Origin: Pseudarthrobacter sp. BIM B-2242
GTDB lineage: Bacteria > Actinomycetota > Actinomycetes > Actinomycetales > Micrococcaceae
Length of the DNA: 64,000 bases
Assembly (NCBI RefSeq): GCF_014764445.1
Contig: NZ_CP061722.1
Span: forward strand, 124,001-188,000
Reading direction: 5' to 3'
Positions 24,215-32,565 of this stretch are shown in pieces. Within the stretch, counting starts at the first letter, position 1; every line of letters begins with the position of its first letter. The position numbers were made by a program, and so were the translations under genes. Under the pieces are notes generated by a model that saw only the letters and a list, made by a program, of their open reading frames with translations, searched no databases and had not been told where the DNA came from.

Positions 24215-25663
24215 TCAGGACGGCACTGACCCGGTGTACAGCCGGGCGATGCCGTTCAGTCCGGCTATTGTCTCGTCAATCGTGCTGCGAACCATCTCGT
24301 CCTGCACACTCTCCGGGACGGGACCAACCTGACGAGGGTCTACATAGTCCGCCACTTCCTCAGTCCTGGCCTCAATCATGCTTCCTGCCAGGTGCACCAT
24401 CTCGTGAAGGTGGTCGATCGCGTGGCGGACTCTCTCGTGTGCCTCGGTTGGAATCCCGGCCAGCAGCTCCGGATACAGCGGGTCAACGTCGTGGGCTGGG
24501 CCCGTGGAGGTTCCTACAGCCAGCCAATGCTCCGCTTCGTCTTCCTCGTTGTCCTGCTGCCAGTACACCTGCAGGTCGATCATCGTCTGATCGGCAGGGA
24601 GCGGGGTTGTTGCCCGGATATTCAGATTCCCGAACGGGCTCTCCTCCAGCATCACGCCGGCCAGGAAGCCCAATTTGCAGTGGGCGCCAAACTGGTCCGC
24701 CAACACGTGCCATGGTCTTGCATGGAAGTCGCTACTACTGCCGCCGTACTCGGGTCCGTTCATCGCCAGGAAGGCAATGGAATTCAGCAGGTCGAAGGCT
24801 GTCTCGGGCCTCCCGGGGCTGAGGTTCCGGTAGATGGCTTCTGCCACGTCGTGGATCTCGCTAAGCTGCCCGGCCATGTCGACAATGAACTCCGCCTCTT
24901 CGCGGTCCTCAACCGGGATCATCAGTTCACCGTCGAGTGCCTGGACCTGCCCTGCCATGTCGATCCACCTTTTGCCGGCGGAAGCCCATATCGTCATCCG
25001 TAGTGGACGGTCCTCCGGCTGGTCCTCCGTCTCGAGGTAAGCCTGCACGGCGAACGGGTCCTCGCCTGGGGCGTCGTACGGGCCGAATTCCACGGATTCG
25101 AGGTCGCTGGCCGCACACATCTGCTCCAGGCCGTCCACCAGGTCCATTGTCGTTTCGACGCCATCGCCGGTGACAACCCCATTCAGGGCCGCGAAGGCAG
25201 CTTCCCGGTTTGCCCTGTCGCGATGGACGGGTATGGCGGCGGTCAACATCGTGAGCAACTGTTTGACACCGCGCAGTAGAAGGTCCTTGCTGTACCCCAG
25301 CGCCGGCAGGTTCAGGCCAAGGTCCCGCTCTCCAGGAGTGACCGGCAGGATCAGTTCGTCCCGGTAGGGGGCAACTCCGTCCTCCCCGATGGTCTTGAAC
25401 TTCAACCCCTGCTCAATGCGCAGCCAGAAACCCGGTTCGCTGCCGTCTTCGCCCACACCGTCGCGATACCCCTTCCAAAGCGTCAGCCACACCGGCTCAT
25501 GATCCCGATGACTGAAAGGCATGGCCGTAACGGAGACGACACCACGGTGGCGTCCGAATAGCGGGGCAAATGCGACCCTGGTAAACCACATGGTCAGGTC
25601 TGAATGCATTGCTGCTTCCCGGATCACCGTGAATGCCTGCTGCTCCTGCGTGTCGTCCCGCAT
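24215..25663 (-). CDS. hypothetical protein, large acidic, related to the 26949 gene
   Basis: 482 residues, soluble and acidic, no family recognised. The C-terminal quarter (HERVRHAIDHLHEMVHLAGSM, then DYVDPRQVG, ETIAGLNGIARLYTGS) resembles the end of the protein at 26949-27962 (helix with HLHGMCHEVSDVM, then DSLAGFQGIAMMFTG), so the two are probably distant paralogs. AGGAGG precedes the ATG. Codon use here is less GC-biased than in the transfer block. The product could be part of a minus-strand unit of four genes ending near 24.2 kb. Confidence 0.65.
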   Translation of the reverse strand: MRDDTQEQQAFTVIREAAMHSDLTMWFTRVAFAPLFGRHRGVVSVTAMPFSHRDHEPVWLTLWKGYRDGVGEDGSEPGFWLRIEQGLKFKTIGEDGVAPYRDELILPVTPGERDLGLNLPALGYSKDLLLRGVKQLLTMLTAAIPVHRDRANREAAFAALNGVVTGDGVETTMDLVDGLEQMCAASDLESVEFGPYDAPGEDPFAVQAYLETEDQPEDRPLRMTIWASAGKRWIDMAGQVQALDGELMIPVEDREEAEFIVDMAGQLSEIHDVAEAIYRNLSPGRPETAFDLLNSIAFLAMNGPEYGGSSSDFHARPWHVLADQFGAHCKLGFLAGVMLEESPFGNLNIRATTPLPADQTMIDLQVYWQQDNEEDEAEHWLAVGTSTGPAHDVDPLYPELLAGIPTEAHERVRHAIDHLHEMVHLAGSMIEARTEEVADYVDPRQVGPVPESVQDEMVRSTIDETIAGLNGIARLYTGSVPS

Positions 25664-25740
25664 GCGAGCCTCCTCATGGCCGCTGTACTGGTGCCCTCAA
25701 GGCTAGTACTGATCTCCGCCTCCGCACCCCTGATTTGCCG

Positions 25741-26112
25741 CTAGGACCGAGCTTTGGTGCCGTGGGCGTTCATGAGCGCCCGCGCCACATCCAGGATGGC
25801 CTTCTGGGCGTCATCGGGCAGGGCACCTGCTCCGGCGATGTTCAGCTCATCGGACCCGGCACTGTCCACCGCGAACCCCAGGGACCTGGCGCTGGCCAGG
25901 ATGATCTCCGACTCGGTGACGGCCAGGCCCTTGGCCATCGCCCTGATCGTGTCCGGGTCGGGGAAGTTCTTCATCGGCCGGTTGCCGTTGGCCATCTGCT
26001 GCAGCCGTCGCGCGGCCGGCATTCCGCCGCAGTCCGCGGCGAGCCGTTCAAAAGTGCGGCCCATCTTCCGGTCGAGGATCAGCTGGGCCAGGTTCGGCCT
26101 GACATCGGTCAC
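25741..26112 (-). CDS. putative HTH DNA-binding protein
   Basis: 123 residues, GTG start with GAAAGAGAG upstream. LAQLILDRKMGRTFERLAADCGG followed by RRLQQMANGNRPMKNFPDPDT and IRAMAKGLAVTESEIILASA fits an XRE-like helix bundle, as in phage repressor-type regulators that test a list of operators. Start and size are those of many actinophage immunity-like proteins. DNA binding is inferred. Confidence 0.58.
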   Translation of the reverse strand: MTDVRPNLAQLILDRKMGRTFERLAADCGGMPAARRLQQMANGNRPMKNFPDPDTIRAMAKGLAVTESEIILASARSLGFAVDSAGSDELNIAGAGALPDDAQKAILDVARALMNAHGTKARS

Positions 26113-26183
26113 GGAAGGCTCTCTTTCGGGAAGGGGTGCCGGTGGGCACCCCTCACTTTATCGCCGTAGAGTGCCCCGCCTGG

Positions 26184-26909
26184 CTAGGCCGCTGCCTGCC
26201 GGTGTGCTGTCCTGCCGCTCCGAAACCTGCCGTCGATCGCCCACCCGGGAAGGTGTTCGTCAAGGAACGCCCTCCGTTCCGGTGTCAGGTTCCTGCCCCT
26301 CCGGTAGTCCCCGAGCCAGCGCGAAAGCCTTCGCTCGGAACGCTCTTTGCTGGAGTAGGCCGGCAACCGGCCGTTTCGGGCGCGAAAAGTGGCTATTTCC
26401 TGGACGGTCCGCTCCCAGGTTTCCTGAACGGTTTCGTTCCAGCCCGGGACCTCCCGGTCAAAAAGCTCTTTCCTCGACGGCTCCATGCTGCCTGCGCGGA
26501 AGGCGATTCTCTGGCCCTTCAACCACGTCGCCAGAAGGAAGACGTCCTCATTTCGGCTGCGGCAGGATGGCCAGGATCCATGGGCTGCCCTGTACTCCTT
26601 CACTGCTTTGACCCCTTCCGCGAAGGGAAGACCATTCCTGCGCCGCGGCATGTCCCACCCGGGGATCCTCTCGTGGAGGATGCGGAGGAGCGGCTGGGCG
26701 GCCTGCGTCGTGCGCTGGTAAGCAAGCCAGTAATAGAGGTTGGACTCGTGCCTGCCTCCAGTCAGCGCGCGAGGGTACCGGCCGCCGCGAGCGGCCATGA
26801 ATCCTTCCAGCTCCTCAAGGCGGTTCAGCCACGCCTTGGCCCTGGCTGCCGGGATGCCGGCAGCTGAAAGGTCTTCGACGGTGGGCAGGGGTGCGGTGCT
26901 GCTGTTCAT
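26184..26909 (-). CDS. triple helicase-associated (HA) domain protein
   Basis: 241 residues consisting of three HA repeats (about 65 residues each): FMAARGGRYPRALTGG...LYYWLAYQR...LHERIPGW; VKEYRAAHGSWPS...LATWLKGQR...FDREVPGW; IATFRARNGRLPA...LSRWLGDYR...LDEHLPGW. HA domains occur C-terminal to helicases and in stand-alone repeats and are thought to bind nucleic acid. The ATG lies 8 nt after a CCGCACACA box on the minus strand. A fourth HA copy is fused to the sigma factor at 62 kb. Confidence 0.8.
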   Translation of the reverse strand: MNSSTAPLPTVEDLSAAGIPAARAKAWLNRLEELEGFMAARGGRYPRALTGGRHESNLYYWLAYQRTTQAAQPLLRILHERIPGWDMPRRRNGLPFAEGVKAVKEYRAAHGSWPSCRSRNEDVFLLATWLKGQRIAFRAGSMEPSRKELFDREVPGWNETVQETWERTVQEIATFRARNGRLPAYSSKERSERRLSRWLGDYRRGRNLTPERRAFLDEHLPGWAIDGRFRSGRTAHRQAAA

Positions 26910-26917
26910 CCTCCCTA

Positions 26918-26926
26918 TGTGTGCGG
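26918..26926 (-). promoter_or_regulatory. CCGCACACA promoter box, minus strand
   Basis: Box 8 nt before the ATG of the HA-repeat gene; the spacer TAGGGAGG also contains a possible ribosome binding site. Confidence 0.68.
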
Positions 26927-26948
26927 AAGCGCCAGGTCCGCTACCCGG

Positions 26949-27962
26949 TCACTCGTCGTCGGCGAACCCGGTAAACATCATCGCGATGCCCTGGAAGCCA
27001 GCGAGGCTGTCCTGCCAGACAGGGTGGGCCAGTTCGACGGCACGCGCGGCCCTCTGGTCAGGGTCCGGAATCAGGGATCGGAGGAAGTCTTCCTTCTCCT
27101 GGAGTCTTGCCGTCATGACGTCGGAGACCTCGTGACACATACCGTGCAGATGGCCTTCAAGCGCGTGCTCAATGAAGGCGTGGCTGGAGTCCGGGTAGGC
27201 CGAACAGAGACTCGCGTAGTCCACGTACGCGGCATGTGCAGAAGTGATCTGATCGCCGACGCCGTACCAGTGCCCTGGCAGGTCCTCCCCTGGTCCCTGG
27301 TGGTGGAAGACATGGACCGTGACTCTCTCATCCATCAACGGCGGCCAGATGTGGGCGGTGATGTCGACGCCGCCGTGCGGGCTCGCCTTGAGCCGCACTT
27401 CCTTGAGGGGACCGCTGCGGCACAGGTCGATGAATCTGTCCACGTCGGCGAACCAGGGCTTGTCCCTGTCGTGTTCATACTCGCGGGGACGCAGCGCCTC
27501 CGGTTCAGCTGACTGGTAGACGTCCATGCAGGCCGCGTTGAGCAGGATGAAGCTTTCCTCCCGCTGCTCACCGGCCAAATTCTGATGTCCGGGTTCGGCT
27601 AATTCGAAGAGCCGCAGGAGGTTGCCTGCGGCTCCGGCATGCTTCGTACCGTAGGAGCCCAGACCCAAGTGCCTGTCGGCCTTGTCCAGCCCGTGGAGCC
27701 CCGAGGCGTCCCTGGGCGGATTGTCCTTGCTGATGAGTACCCATAGTGCCGGCTCCTCGGTGGCTAAGTCTCCGGCACCCCTGAAGATGGTCATGTATTC
27801 CCCGCCGTCGGATATGGGGAGGAGTCCGGTCACGCTGAGGACCTCCGCCCCACTGGCGTCTGTCAGGTCCTGAAACGAGACGTAGTCGAAGTACAGCGGA
27901 CGGCACATCTCCGCGACCTTCGCGTAAACCGGGTTCTCAGGGGGCAGTGCTGTCGGGGCCAT
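26949..27962 (-). CDS. hypothetical protein, related to the 24215 gene
   Basis: 337 residues, soluble, acidic; AAAGGAA precedes the ATG. No family recognised. The C-terminal region (EHALEGHLHGMCHEVSDVMTA, FLRSLIPDPDQRAARAVEL, DSLAGFQGIAMMFTG) shares its layout with the 482-residue protein at 24215-25663. Both also have long beta-rich N-terminal parts. Presence of two members at either side of an HTH and an HA protein suggests a small locus with a common function. Confidence 0.63.
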   Translation of the reverse strand: MAPTALPPENPVYAKVAEMCRPLYFDYVSFQDLTDASGAEVLSVTGLLPISDGGEYMTIFRGAGDLATEEPALWVLISKDNPPRDASGLHGLDKADRHLGLGSYGTKHAGAAGNLLRLFELAEPGHQNLAGEQREESFILLNAACMDVYQSAEPEALRPREYEHDRDKPWFADVDRFIDLCRSGPLKEVRLKASPHGGVDITAHIWPPLMDERVTVHVFHHQGPGEDLPGHWYGVGDQITSAHAAYVDYASLCSAYPDSSHAFIEHALEGHLHGMCHEVSDVMTARLQEKEDFLRSLIPDPDQRAARAVELAHPVWQDSLAGFQGIAMMFTGFADDE

Positions 27963-28095
27963 GGGGTTCCTTTTCGGCGGCCGGATCTTGAGGCCAAGGG
28001 TAGGTGTCCTTCAACCGCTATCGCATAGCTGTCGGTTTGTCTGTACCACTAGTGCCACATTGGCTGTTTTCTTTTGTCGCCGCGCAGCGGGATCG

Positions 28096-28104
28096 CCGCA
28101 CACA
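28096..28104 (+). promoter_or_regulatory. CCGCACACA promoter box with leader
   Basis: Box 26 nt before the ATG at 28131; GAAAGGAG lies between. Confidence 0.66.
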
Positions 28105-28130
28105 TGGGAAGTATCGAAAGGAGCACCACC

Positions 28131-28724
28131 ATGAGCGCACCCGCACTTCCCGCCCGTATCCAGTCCGGCCAGCCTGCCGGAGGCCAGTTCGCCGCCACCG
28201 CCCACGCCCCAGCTGATGTTGTCCTGCCCGTCACCCCGGCGCCGGAGTTCGACGCCGACTTCGAGGCCGCCCATGGCAGGGAGATGACCGCGGTGCTGCA
28301 GGCTCTTCCGAAGATCCAGATCCGAGACGCCATCACCGCGTCCCGCACCTCTGACCTGCTCCGTGACTCCTACCCCGAATACTGGGCCGACGGCGAGGCA
28401 CCGCAGAACCGGAGGGACGCCCTGGACAGCCTCCACCGCGCCTTCCCGCACCTGGATCCGGCGGAGCGGTTCCGGTACGTGGACCTCATCCGGTTTGCCG
28501 TCCACAACGAAATGAAGGGCTACCAGGACCCCAGCCACATCCTGAACCCCGACCACCCCTACGAAGTCCTCATCACCACCGACAACTACGCGGACGAGGA
28601 CGAACTGCTCGAGGTAGGCAACGACGAGAACCGCCAGGCATGGGCTCATCTGGCCGACACCGCAGCGTTCCACGCGATCACGGCCGACAACGTCGCCTCC
28701 ACCGGGGAGCGGGTGCCCGCCTAG
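28131..28724 (+). CDS. tagged protein 1 (GGQF N-terminal tag), unknown body
   Basis: 197 residues. The N-terminus carries the tag shared by 22 proteins in this window, here RIQSGQPAGGQFAATAHA. The body is acidic and helical (AHGREMTAVLQALPKIQIRD, then PHLDPAERFRYVDLIRFAVH) with no recognised family. Start: ATG with GAAAGGAG 7 nt upstream. It is the first tagged gene and, unlike most others, has a leader with a ribosome binding site. Confidence 0.72.
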   Translation: MSAPALPARIQSGQPAGGQFAATAHAPADVVLPVTPAPEFDADFEAAHGREMTAVLQALPKIQIRDAITASRTSDLLRDSYPEYWADGEAPQNRRDALDSLHRAFPHLDPAERFRYVDLIRFAVHNEMKGYQDPSHILNPDHPYEVLITTDNYADEDELLEVGNDENRQAWAHLADTAAFHAITADNVASTGERVPA

Positions 28725-28733
28725 GCACGGGAC

Positions 28734-28799
28734 GGCACCGGTCCTTCGACTGTCATAGCCCGGAGTTAATGTCCGGTCATGAAGACGAGAACCGGTGCC
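28734..28799. repeat. inverted repeat GGCACCGGT / ACCGGTGCC
   Basis: Arms at 28734-28742 and 28791-28799 flank 48 bp that end at the promoter box of the next gene; could be an operator or a weak terminator. Confidence 0.4.
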
Positions 28800-28800
28800 T

Positions 28801-28809
28801 CCGCACACA
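28801..28809 (+). promoter_or_regulatory. CCGCACACA promoter box, leaderless type
   Basis: Box 8 nt before the ATG at 28818. Confidence 0.68.
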
Positions 28810-28817
28810 TCAGCTCC

Positions 28818-29450
28818 ATGAGAAACCTGACACTGCCGCGCCCGCACACGGACGCCCCGATCGTCCTGTGGGACCTGGACGGCAACGCCTTCGACTGGAG
28901 CGCCTCCCTCGACGAAATACTCCTCACGCTCGACCCGGGCTACCAGCTCGTCCCCGAGGACAAGCGCACCCACTACGACTACATGTTCGACAACCCGCAC
29001 AACAGGGAGATCCTGGACGCGGCCATGAACGCCGAGGGCCTGTACCGCAACCTGAAGCCGACGCCCTACGCGGTCGAGGCGATGAAGGAAATGCAGGACG
29101 AGGGACTGGACACCTGGTTCTGCTCCAAGCCGTATGCAACGCACCAGACCTGTGCGTCGGAGAAACTCGCCTCCGTCGCGGAACACTTCGGGTCCGAAAT
29201 GGCGCAGAAGACGATCCTCACCCACGACAAGACCCTGGTCTTCGGGCACATTCTGTTCGACGACAAACCGACCGTGACCGGTGCAGCGGTGCCGGCGTGG
29301 AAGCACGTCTACTACGCCCAGCCGTACAACGCCCCCGGCACCGGCGCCCTGGACATCCCGAGGGTCACCGACTGGCGGAACTGGCGCGATGTCGTGTACC
29401 CACTGCTGGAGGAAATGGGCTTCGACATCCGGAAGGCCGCCTTCAGTTAG
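28818..29450 (+). CDS. HAD hydrolase, 5'(3')-deoxyribonucleotidase-like
   Basis: 210 residues. IVLWDLDGNAFDWSAS is HAD motif I (nucleophile D-L-D-G), EMQDEGLDTWFCSKP resembles motif II, the Lys of KTILTHDKTLVFG follows and ILFDDKPTV is motif IV. The size and the cap between motifs I and II fit the NT5C-like deoxyribonucleotidases, which dephosphorylate deoxynucleoside monophosphates. It has no GGQF tag although it sits in the tagged gene array. The FtsK-like protein at 15.9 kb ends in a related HAD fold. Confidence 0.72.
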   Translation: MRNLTLPRPHTDAPIVLWDLDGNAFDWSASLDEILLTLDPGYQLVPEDKRTHYDYMFDNPHNREILDAAMNAEGLYRNLKPTPYAVEAMKEMQDEGLDTWFCSKPYATHQTCASEKLASVAEHFGSEMAQKTILTHDKTLVFGHILFDDKPTVTGAAVPAWKHVYYAQPYNAPGTGALDIPRVTDWRNWRDVVYPLLEEMGFDIRKAAFS

Positions 29451-29567
29451 GATCGTCCAGGCAGCCGGCGTCAACGCCACCGCCGCGGTGACCATTTGAC
29501 CCAGCGGAACGAAGGGCGCCCCAGGGCCTACCCCCAAGTGGCCTGAAGGGGCCACCTGCGCCGGTCG

Positions 29568-29600
29568 AGCCGGGGCCGGATCATCCGGTCCCGGCTTTTG
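29568..29600 (+). terminator. rho-independent terminator
   Basis: GAGCCGGGGCCGGA / TCCGGTCCCGGCTTTTG: long stem with a short loop and a T4 tail, after the HAD gene. Confidence 0.78.
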
Positions 29601-29697
29601 CATGTCCGTAACTTCCCCTGATGGCCAAGCCCCTCGGTTAGCATTGGGCCACTGACGGGCACCGGATCGCGAAGCCCGATGCCTGTACGGGGGACGA

Positions 29698-30579
29698 ATG
29701 GAAACAGAAGAGGTCATGGATGCGGCGAGGGAAGCTGCTCTTCGCAACATCACCGGACCTGTCCAGGTCCACCGGGTCAGAATCAGCATTCACGGGAAGT
29801 CCTGGGATGTCCTCATCCTGTCCGTCAACCAGTTTGTCGGCTGGATCAGGGTCCACGGCGACAAGGCAGTCTGGCGCTACGGGAGCCTGATCTCCGGCGC
29901 TGCGGAAACCGATCGCCTGGCAGCCGGACGCGTGCAGTCTGGCTTCACCATGCTCGGTGACCTGATTGGCGACTGGTATGCGCGGGTCGGTCCGCTGAAC
30001 GGGGCGGTGCAGTTCCCGAGCATCGACACGGTAGGGGAGTTCGTCGGATGCATTGAAAACCAGACGGCCCCAGCCCCCACTCCTCGTCCTGCCGCCACGG
30101 CACCGGCGGCTCTTGTGAGCGCCCCAAGCCAGCCCGCGCCGGCCGCCGTGGAGTTCAACTCCCAGTTCCACACCACCGAACGCCACCCGCCGGCGTCAGG
30201 GTTCACCGAATCCGACCTCAACGGCGTCCCGCTGGTCACTGTCCATCCGGCAACCGTCCCTGCTGTCGTCGCCGGCTTCCTGCTGCTGGTGGCGATCCTG
30301 GGCGCACCGTACTCCTTCTATGAAGTGGTGCGGTGGGGAGTCACCGCCATGGCCATCTGGTCCGCGATTGTGGCCGGCGGGCAGAAGCGGACCGCATGGG
30401 CGGTGGCCTTCAGCGCAACGGCTGTCCTGTTCAACCCGCTCATACCTGTGTACCTGACCAGGGAGACCTGGCTGCCCCTGGACGCCGCAGCCATGGTGCT
30501 GTTCATCAGCGCCGGGGTAAAGCTTCAGGCATCCCGCCCGGCTACAGCGAAAGACGGACCACAGCGCATTACGGGCTGA
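29698..30579 (+). CDS. membrane protein with DUF6804-like C-terminus
   Basis: 293 residues. The N-terminal 120 residues form a soluble domain (VRISIHGKSWDVLILSVNQF), followed by a Pro/Ala-rich linker and four hydrophobic segments. The end (PYSFYEVVRWGVTAMAIW, then FNPLIPVYLTRETWLPLD and AAMVLFI) matches small membrane proteins of the DUF6804 type. GGGGGACGA precedes the ATG. The 247 bp upstream contain the terminator of the previous gene and no visible CCGCACACA box. Confidence 0.62.
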   Translation: METEEVMDAAREAALRNITGPVQVHRVRISIHGKSWDVLILSVNQFVGWIRVHGDKAVWRYGSLISGAAETDRLAAGRVQSGFTMLGDLIGDWYARVGPLNGAVQFPSIDTVGEFVGCIENQTAPAPTPRPAATAPAALVSAPSQPAPAAVEFNSQFHTTERHPPASGFTESDLNGVPLVTVHPATVPAVVAGFLLLVAILGAPYSFYEVVRWGVTAMAIWSAIVAGGQKRTAWAVAFSATAVLFNPLIPVYLTRETWLPLDAAAMVLFISAGVKLQASRPATAKDGPQRITG

Positions 30580-30601
30580 CCGGTGAGGGACGCTCGGCGC
30601 G

Positions 30602-30610
30602 CCGCACACA
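30602..30610 (+). promoter_or_regulatory. CCGCACACA promoter box of RNA unit 1
   Basis: Box at the head of the first of two tandem small-RNA-like units. Confidence 0.62.
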
Positions 30611-30617
30611 TGCAATG

Positions 30618-30785
30618 CAAGAGCAGGCGTCAACGTCATCGCACCGGTTTATTCCATAGCGGCCGGTATCCGAAACGAAGGTTACGCCGGGAGGGATTAC
30701 CCTTTCACCTTCCTGCCATGGTGCTTCCTGCGTCCCATGCTCCGGAGAGCGGGCCGGTCATCCGGTCCGCTCTCTGTCTTCTCCG
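30618..30785 (+). ncRNA. candidate small RNA, unit 1
   Basis: Between a promoter box and a strong hairpin terminator (GAGAGCGGGCCGG / CCGGTCCGCTCTC at 30745-30774, tail TGTCTTCTC). It shares three blocks with unit 2: AAGAGCAGGCGTCAACGTCA near the 5' end, CGAAGGTT-CGCCGGG in the middle and CTGCCATGGTG before the terminator. Spacer lengths differ by one base and shift the frame, which argues for RNA and against protein. About 165 nt. Confidence 0.6.
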
Positions 30786-30828
30786 CTCTGTCTTCTCCAT
30801 GTGGCTCCGAAGAGCATTCCTGATTCCG

Positions 30829-30837
30829 CCGCACACA
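30829..30837 (+). promoter_or_regulatory. CCGCACACA promoter box of RNA unit 2
   Basis: Box at the head of the second unit, 227 bp after the first. Confidence 0.62.
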
Positions 30838-30844
30838 TGAGCTG

Positions 30845-31010
30845 TAAGAGCAGGCGTCAACGTCATCGCACCCGGTCATTGGATAGAGGAGCCGGCGGCG
30901 AAGCGAAGGTTGCGCCGGGGGGATTACCTTTTCTTCCTCCTGCCATGGTGTTTCCTGCGCGCGCTCCGAGGGGCGGTCTGGTTTATCCAGCCCGCCCCTT
31001 GTCTTGCCCG
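30845..31010 (+). ncRNA. candidate small RNA, unit 2
   Basis: Same layout as unit 1: promoter box, AAGAGCAGGCGTCAACGTCA, CGAAGGTTGCGCCGGG, CTGCCATGGTG, then a terminator hairpin AGGGGCGGTCTGG / CCAGCCCGCCCCT (30969-30999) with TTGTCTTG. The terminator stems of the two units differ in sequence but not in structure, i.e. compensatory changes. About 165 nt; function unknown. Confidence 0.6.
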
Positions 31011-31038
31011 CTGTTTTCGGGGAGTCCGGCGGGTGGCT

Positions 31039-31047
31039 CCGCACACA
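31039..31047 (+). promoter_or_regulatory. CCGCACACA promoter box with leader
   Basis: Box 47 nt before the ATG at 31095; AGGAGG lies in the leader. Confidence 0.65.
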
Positions 31048-31094
31048 TGAGGGGTACGGGGAGCACCCCGGACACCGCCGACCAGGAGGACCTC

Positions 31095-31577
31095 ATGGGC
31101 TACAGTCACTATTCCGCAGACGCCACCGCCACCCCCGCCGTTATCGCCGACACTTGCTCGATCATCGAGACCTCCGGCATCGCCATCTGCGGCCCGCTCG
31201 GCACGGGCGCTCCCAAGCTCGACCTTGAGGACGGCATCTGGCTGAACGGCTCCGAGGCCCTGGACGAGGATTACGAAACCTTCCACCTGCCCGGCACTGA
31301 TGGTGTGGACGGTTCTGGCCTGGACGGGTTCTGCAAGACCGGCCGCCGTCCCTATGACACTGTCGTGACCGCCATCTACATCTCCGCCGCCGTCCGCAAC
31401 GGACAGCGCTTCGGCACCGATGGGACCTGGGAGGACTGGGCCGCCGGGATCACCCTCTTCGAGCGGGCGGTGCGGCCGCTGACCGAGGACGAAAAGATCA
31501 TGCTGGAGATGATCGTCTCCGGCCTGCGCCACGTCCCGGAGGACAGCCCCGCGACCGCAGGGAAGGCAGCCCGATGA
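31095..31577 (+). CDS. hypothetical protein
   Basis: 160 residues, no GGQF tag. MGYSHYSADATATPAVIADT, an acidic middle (DLEDGIWLNGSEALDEDYE) and RRPYDTVVTAIYISAAVRN followed by ITLFERAVRPLTEDEKIM. No family recognised; a similar YSHY-W start is seen in many phage-encoded small proteins. AGGAGG is 6 nt before the ATG. It precedes the second tagged gene. Confidence 0.7.
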   Translation: MGYSHYSADATATPAVIADTCSIIETSGIAICGPLGTGAPKLDLEDGIWLNGSEALDEDYETFHLPGTDGVDGSGLDGFCKTGRRPYDTVVTAIYISAAVRNGQRFGTDGTWEDWAAGITLFERAVRPLTEDEKIMLEMIVSGLRHVPEDSPATAGKAAR

Positions 31578-31593
31578 CGCCGGAGCAGGACCG

Positions 31594-31602
31594 CCGCACA
31601 CA
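31594..31602 (+). promoter_or_regulatory. CCGCACACA promoter box, leaderless type
   Basis: Box 7 nt before the ATG at 31610, spacer GAAGGGC. This spacer recurs at many tagged genes. Confidence 0.7.
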
Positions 31603-31609
31603 GAAGGGC

Positions 31610-32488
31610 ATGAGCAACCAGAACCGCGTCCGCCCCGGTGTCCCCTCCGGCGGGGAATTCGCCGCCCACACCTTCCCCGAGCCCACCGGCGTCACCCTCG
31701 CCGACCCTGCAGCCCGCCCGGTCATCCTGGCGCCCGGCGAGGACGAGAACTTCAACGAACTCGCCGACGGTGACATCATTGAAACCATCGACGTCCACCG
31801 CTCCCATGTCGATGACGGCTCCGGCTACACGGTGACCGCCGGCAAGACACTGAACATCCGCGGTCTGTTCGATGGCCAGGACCTGGCTGCCGAAGGCGGA
31901 GTAGATGCGTACCTGGAGCGTCACGGCGCCCAGATCGAGGACTACCTGCGCACCCGGTACGACGCCGACCTGGACAACCAGGACTGGGATGAGGTCCGGG
32001 TCGAGTGCAGCACCTCGCTTCCCGACGTCCCGCTGACCGAGGGCGCTGTCGTCGATGCCGCCTGGGTCGGAACCAAGGTCACCGCCCTACACAACGAGAG
32101 CGATCCCGGCACTTGCGGGTCCGAGTTCCTGGGCCGGTTGCTGCGCGAGCAGATCGCCGGGTCCGCGTCGGTGCAGAACCGGCTCTCGGCCCGGGCCGAA
32201 GCGATGCGGATGCTCCCGCAGGACATCGAAGCCCACGTCAGGGACCGCCACCTGAAGCGCGAACTCTCCGACGCCGGAGCCCTGGCGATCGCGGGCCGGC
32301 TCAAGGATCCGTCCCGTCCGGCGCTGTCCCGGTTCGCCGTCCGCGGCTACGCAGACCGGGATGAGCTGACCACCGAGCTGCACCTGGCCTGGCTCCAGAA
32401 CAGCACGAGCCGCCCCAAGTCCTCTACGACCTCGATCGCCCTGGACATGATGCGCAGCTGGATCCGCAACGGCGGCGACAACAACTAG
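31610..32488 (+). CDS. tagged protein 2, unknown body
   Basis: 292 residues. Tag: RVRPGVPSGGEFAAHTFPE. The body has an acidic beta-rich part (DGDIIETIDVHRSHVDDGSG) and a helical C-terminal part with LGRLLREQIAGSASVQNRLS and HVRDRHLKRELSDAGALAIA. No family recognised. Start set by the box 7 nt upstream. Followed by a strong terminator, so monocistronic. Confidence 0.73.
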   Translation: MSNQNRVRPGVPSGGEFAAHTFPEPTGVTLADPAARPVILAPGEDENFNELADGDIIETIDVHRSHVDDGSGYTVTAGKTLNIRGLFDGQDLAAEGGVDAYLERHGAQIEDYLRTRYDADLDNQDWDEVRVECSTSLPDVPLTEGAVVDAAWVGTKVTALHNESDPGTCGSEFLGRLLREQIAGSASVQNRLSARAEAMRMLPQDIEAHVRDRHLKRELSDAGALAIAGRLKDPSRPALSRFAVRGYADRDELTTELHLAWLQNSTSRPKSSTTSIALDMMRSWIRNGGDNN

Positions 32489-32498
32489 CACCACCGGC

Positions 32499-32528
32499 AA
32501 AGGGCCCCGCAGATGCGGGGCCCTTTGT
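32499..32528 (+). terminator. rho-independent terminator
   Basis: AAAGGGCCCCGC (32499-32510) and GCGGGGCCCTTT (32515-32526): perfect 12-bp stem, 4-nt loop. Confidence 0.85.
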
Positions 32529-32549
32529 GCTGCCTGGGATGGCACGGCG

Positions 32550-32558
32550 CCGCACACA
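32550..32558 (+). promoter_or_regulatory. CCGCACACA promoter box, leaderless type
   Basis: Box 7 nt before the ATG at 32566. Confidence 0.68.
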
Positions 32559-32565
32559 ACCAGGT

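Noticed and set aside
25111..25119. CCGCACACA inside the 24215 gene, plus strand
   Set aside because: It codes MCAAS on the minus strand of a real gene and has no start or RNA-like unit behind it; probably chance.
30583..30840. Open frame of 85 codons in RNA unit 1
   Set aside because: The similar unit 2 shifts frame by one base between conserved blocks, and the frame runs through the terminator hairpin; RNA explanation preferred.
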